A stretch of 56,000 nucleotides of DNA from Cryptomeria japonica (taxonomy: Eukaryota > Streptophyta > Pinopsida > Cupressales > Cupressaceae), in assembly GCF_030272615.1 (NCBI RefSeq), contig NW_026729270.1:64001-120000 (forward strand), read 5' to 3'. Below, piece after piece: positions 53,828 to 56,000 of the stretch (position 1 is its first letter; every line of letters starts with the position of its first letter). Below the pieces are notes generated by a model. It was not told the origin of the DNA. It was given only the letters and a program-made list of their open reading frames with translations, and searched no databases. Made by a program: the position numbers and the translations under genes.

Positions 53828-56000
53828 AAACACCAACAACATTTTTTTTTCTTTTCAAAAACTAACTTTTGACTATTTAACTTGACACACAGGTCATGCT
53901 TTGGCACTTTTGTTCTCTCTTTAGCGCCATTGTAATTTGGTATTTTAGCGCTATTGTCCTTACAGTAGTGCTATTGTCTCAAATTTAGCACTATTGTTGC
54001 TATATTGGTGCTTTTGTGTTAAGTAGTGCTTTTGTTTTCACACAGAGTAGTGCTATTGTAACAGAGCATTGTAAAAAATTTCCTTGTAATCGAAAAACCA
54101 AAAATATTAGGCTTGTGGAAGCCCCCCAGACATGTGCATTTTTCTAACTTATTCTCTTTTTTGTAGGTTTTGACTAACCACTACAATAGAAATTTTAGTA
54201 ATTTTTAGCTTAGGAAGTAAATTTTGTTTTTATTGCTAACTTTGTCTTTCAAGCTCGGATAAAATAAACTACAATTTGACTTGGGTTTTAAAATTCACCA
54301 CATCTTTCATTTGGAGCTCTAAAAAGAACCACACTTGTTTAAAGTTAAAAGGAACTACAAAAACTCCAAACCAAACAAAAGTTGCTTTCTTTGCAAGATT
54401 AGGATTCATTTTCCTTTTGGTGCTTAAAATCAACAAAACAAAATTTTATTTCTTGCATCAAACTTAAAAATTCACAATCAACATTTTGATTTTGTGCAAG
54501 TTAAAAGGAATCCCCAATTTGTCAAAGTTGTTCTCAAAATCGATTTACTTCAAGCAAAAACGTGTTCTCAATTCAGTTGACTAGGATTTCAAGTTCCTAG
54601 ATTAACACAACATTTTTCCTTGAAGTTAAAAAGAACATCATGGTTGTTGGAGCAACATCTCCAATTAGATAGAACATCATTGCAATGACAAGTGTCTTTT
54701 GTGTTTGGCACACTTTTCCAAAAAAGAGTTGGTCGAGTGGTCCTACTTCTAACACACACTATCCTCTCCCTTGGCTTTCGTGGTCCTAGATGCAAGAGAA
54801 AAGTGTTAGTAACACTCAAGTTTTATCTTTTTAAGAGAGTCCTGCCAAGAGACACATCACTCTTGGGAATGACCTTGCGTAGTAAATCCTTTGAGCCGCC
54901 ATAGAAATCAGGTGAGAGCAAAAGCTGTAGCCTTGGGTATAGTTGTTCCTATAGTGTAACTTGCCGAAAGGACAAATGGGCCCCACCACAAGTTACAAGG
55001 CTCTTAAGTGAGTCACTACGGAATGAACTTATATCCAAAGACATTGAAAATTACTAAACACCTTTATGTAGTAGCCCACCCATTCTCTTGATTGAGGATA
55101 TTTGTGATAAATTCAGTGTAAGAGCATAGAAGGTTTTGCTCCCATGATACTCACCATACATATTTCCTTGAGTAGAAACATAGCTTTTTGAAAGGTTACT
55201 TGTAGTCTGATAAAAGTGGTGACTCCCCCATCATAGGGATCATCTATTTGTTATACTCATGCAAGACTTAGTATATCACATCCTTACGTGCCACGATGGG
55301 ATTCATAAGGTATGTAGTACCAAAGTCGAAGAAATATCAAGATGTGGGCTGAAATTATTGCAACTGGCCATTTGACCTTAGGGATAAAGAGTGTTTGAAG
55401 TGTTTATCATTTTGAGTCAAGACTAGTGCAAATTGAGCTAACTTCAGGCTTGGGAAGACACCTTAAAAAAAAAAGACATTTGAAGGAAAGGGTCATAAAA
55501 AGTTCAAACGATTGGGTTGATCTAGACCCATACTTACTTGTGCCTTTTGAGGCAACATTATTGTGTTTGTGTGCTTTCTTTGTTTTCTTGTCAAAGAAAC
55601 ATCATAAAATCCAAAAAAGAAAAACACAGTATTCATCCAATACAAACATTTCCAAATAAAACAAAAGATGAAAAACCAAGAGCAACAACAAAAGTATCAA
55701 AACTATATGACCATTCTTCACATCTTGAGAAAGAAGAATCTTCATCAAAACATCAACTTGAAGAAAAGACCATTGAGCTCAAAGGCTCTTATCAAAAGGA
55801 GAAAATTCTTCTATCTTAATAGACAAATCTTTGTCTCTCATAGAGCCTTCTTGCATCACATGTGTCTTTACTTTCAAGGGAAATCAAACGAATTTGATCC
55901 AAAGTTATTAAAGCGTAGAGCTTTTACACAATATCGAGCTTTGAGTTATCACAAAAACAAAGGAGGCAAGATCAGTCCTAACTTCTTTCTAGACATTTGC
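53828..56000 (+). other. 5' leader of alpha family, copy 2 (runs off window)
   Basis: The leader is collinear with 10,813-13,080 apart from small gaps, and shares the same short ORFs. No protein domain was recognised. Confidence 0.65.
53903..54060 (+). repeat. Array of AGCGCTTTTGT-type motifs in alpha leader, copy 2
   Basis: About seven or eight copies (GGCACTTTTGT, AGCGCCATTGT, AGCGCTATTGT, AGTGCTATTGT, AGCACTATTGT, GGTGCTTTTGT, AGTGCTTTTGT, AGTGCTATTGT) stand at the same place as in copy 1. This array lacks a stretch of roughly 60 bases present in copy 1, so the number of units varies between copies. Confidence 0.75.

Overview
The window looks like intergenic DNA from a large plant nuclear genome. 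I found no intact host gene, tRNA, rRNA or CRISPR array. Everything recognisable is a decayed retrotransposon of a plant type: a Ty3/gypsy Tat-type element with two RNase H domains and an antisense plant-mobile-domain ORF, a chromovirus with a chromodomain, Ty1/copia elements (one with an initiator-Met-tRNA type primer site), and plant L1-type LINEs with a DUF4283 ORF1 and a C-terminal RNase H. The low coding density, deep nesting and old, stop-ridden copies suggest a gymnosperm (conifer-like) genome. That last step is inference.

Layout. 1-13,670: element family alpha (Ty3/gypsy, Tat type), plus strand. It holds pol (RT, two RNase H domains, integrase), a long spacer, an antisense PMD ORF, a polypurine tract and an LTR (9,352-10,790). 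That LTR is followed directly by a primer-binding site, a 2.8 kb leader and a gag start. 13,665-16,132: the 5' part of family beta (Ty3/gypsy), minus strand: gag start, leader, PBS, LTR. 16,133-23,719: a minus-strand chromovirus (3' LTR, PPT, chromodomain, integrase, RNase H, RT) split by a 1.62 kb solo LTR. 23,720-40,634: a minus-strand copia element (copia-1). It is interrupted by a 5'-truncated plus-strand LINE (LINE-1, inside its 3' LTR) and by an almost full-length 8 kb minus-strand LINE (LINE-2, inside its gag). 40,635-44,884: a plus-strand copia element (copia-2) with 5' LTR, PBS and integrase-RT-RNase H, lacking gag. 44,885-47,394: unrecognised AT-rich DNA. 47,395-52,365: the 3' part of a second beta copy, minus strand (3' LTR, PPT, protease, gag, no RT). 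52,366-56,000: a second alpha LTR, PBS and leader, plus strand, running off the window.

Most unusual points. (1) Both LINEs carry a third ORF after the RNase H of ORF2, with a shared core sequence, an acidic middle and a charged, partly helical tail. (2) Family alpha carries arrays of an 11-nt motif (AGCGCTTTTGT and variants) in its 5' leader, and the exact reverse complement of that array just before its polypurine tract, upstream of the antisense PMD ORF. The same motif therefore lies in the leader of both divergent ORFs, and the two ends of a genomic RNA could pair. (3) One alpha LTR has a PPT on its left and a PBS on its right, as in a tandem LTR-internal-LTR-internal product. (4) Many in-frame stops are C-to-T changes of CGA or CAG codons, as expected from deamination of methylated CG and CHG sites.

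All coordinates of domain edges are hand-read and approximate; LTR ends, TSDs, PPTs and PBSs are to the base unless stated.
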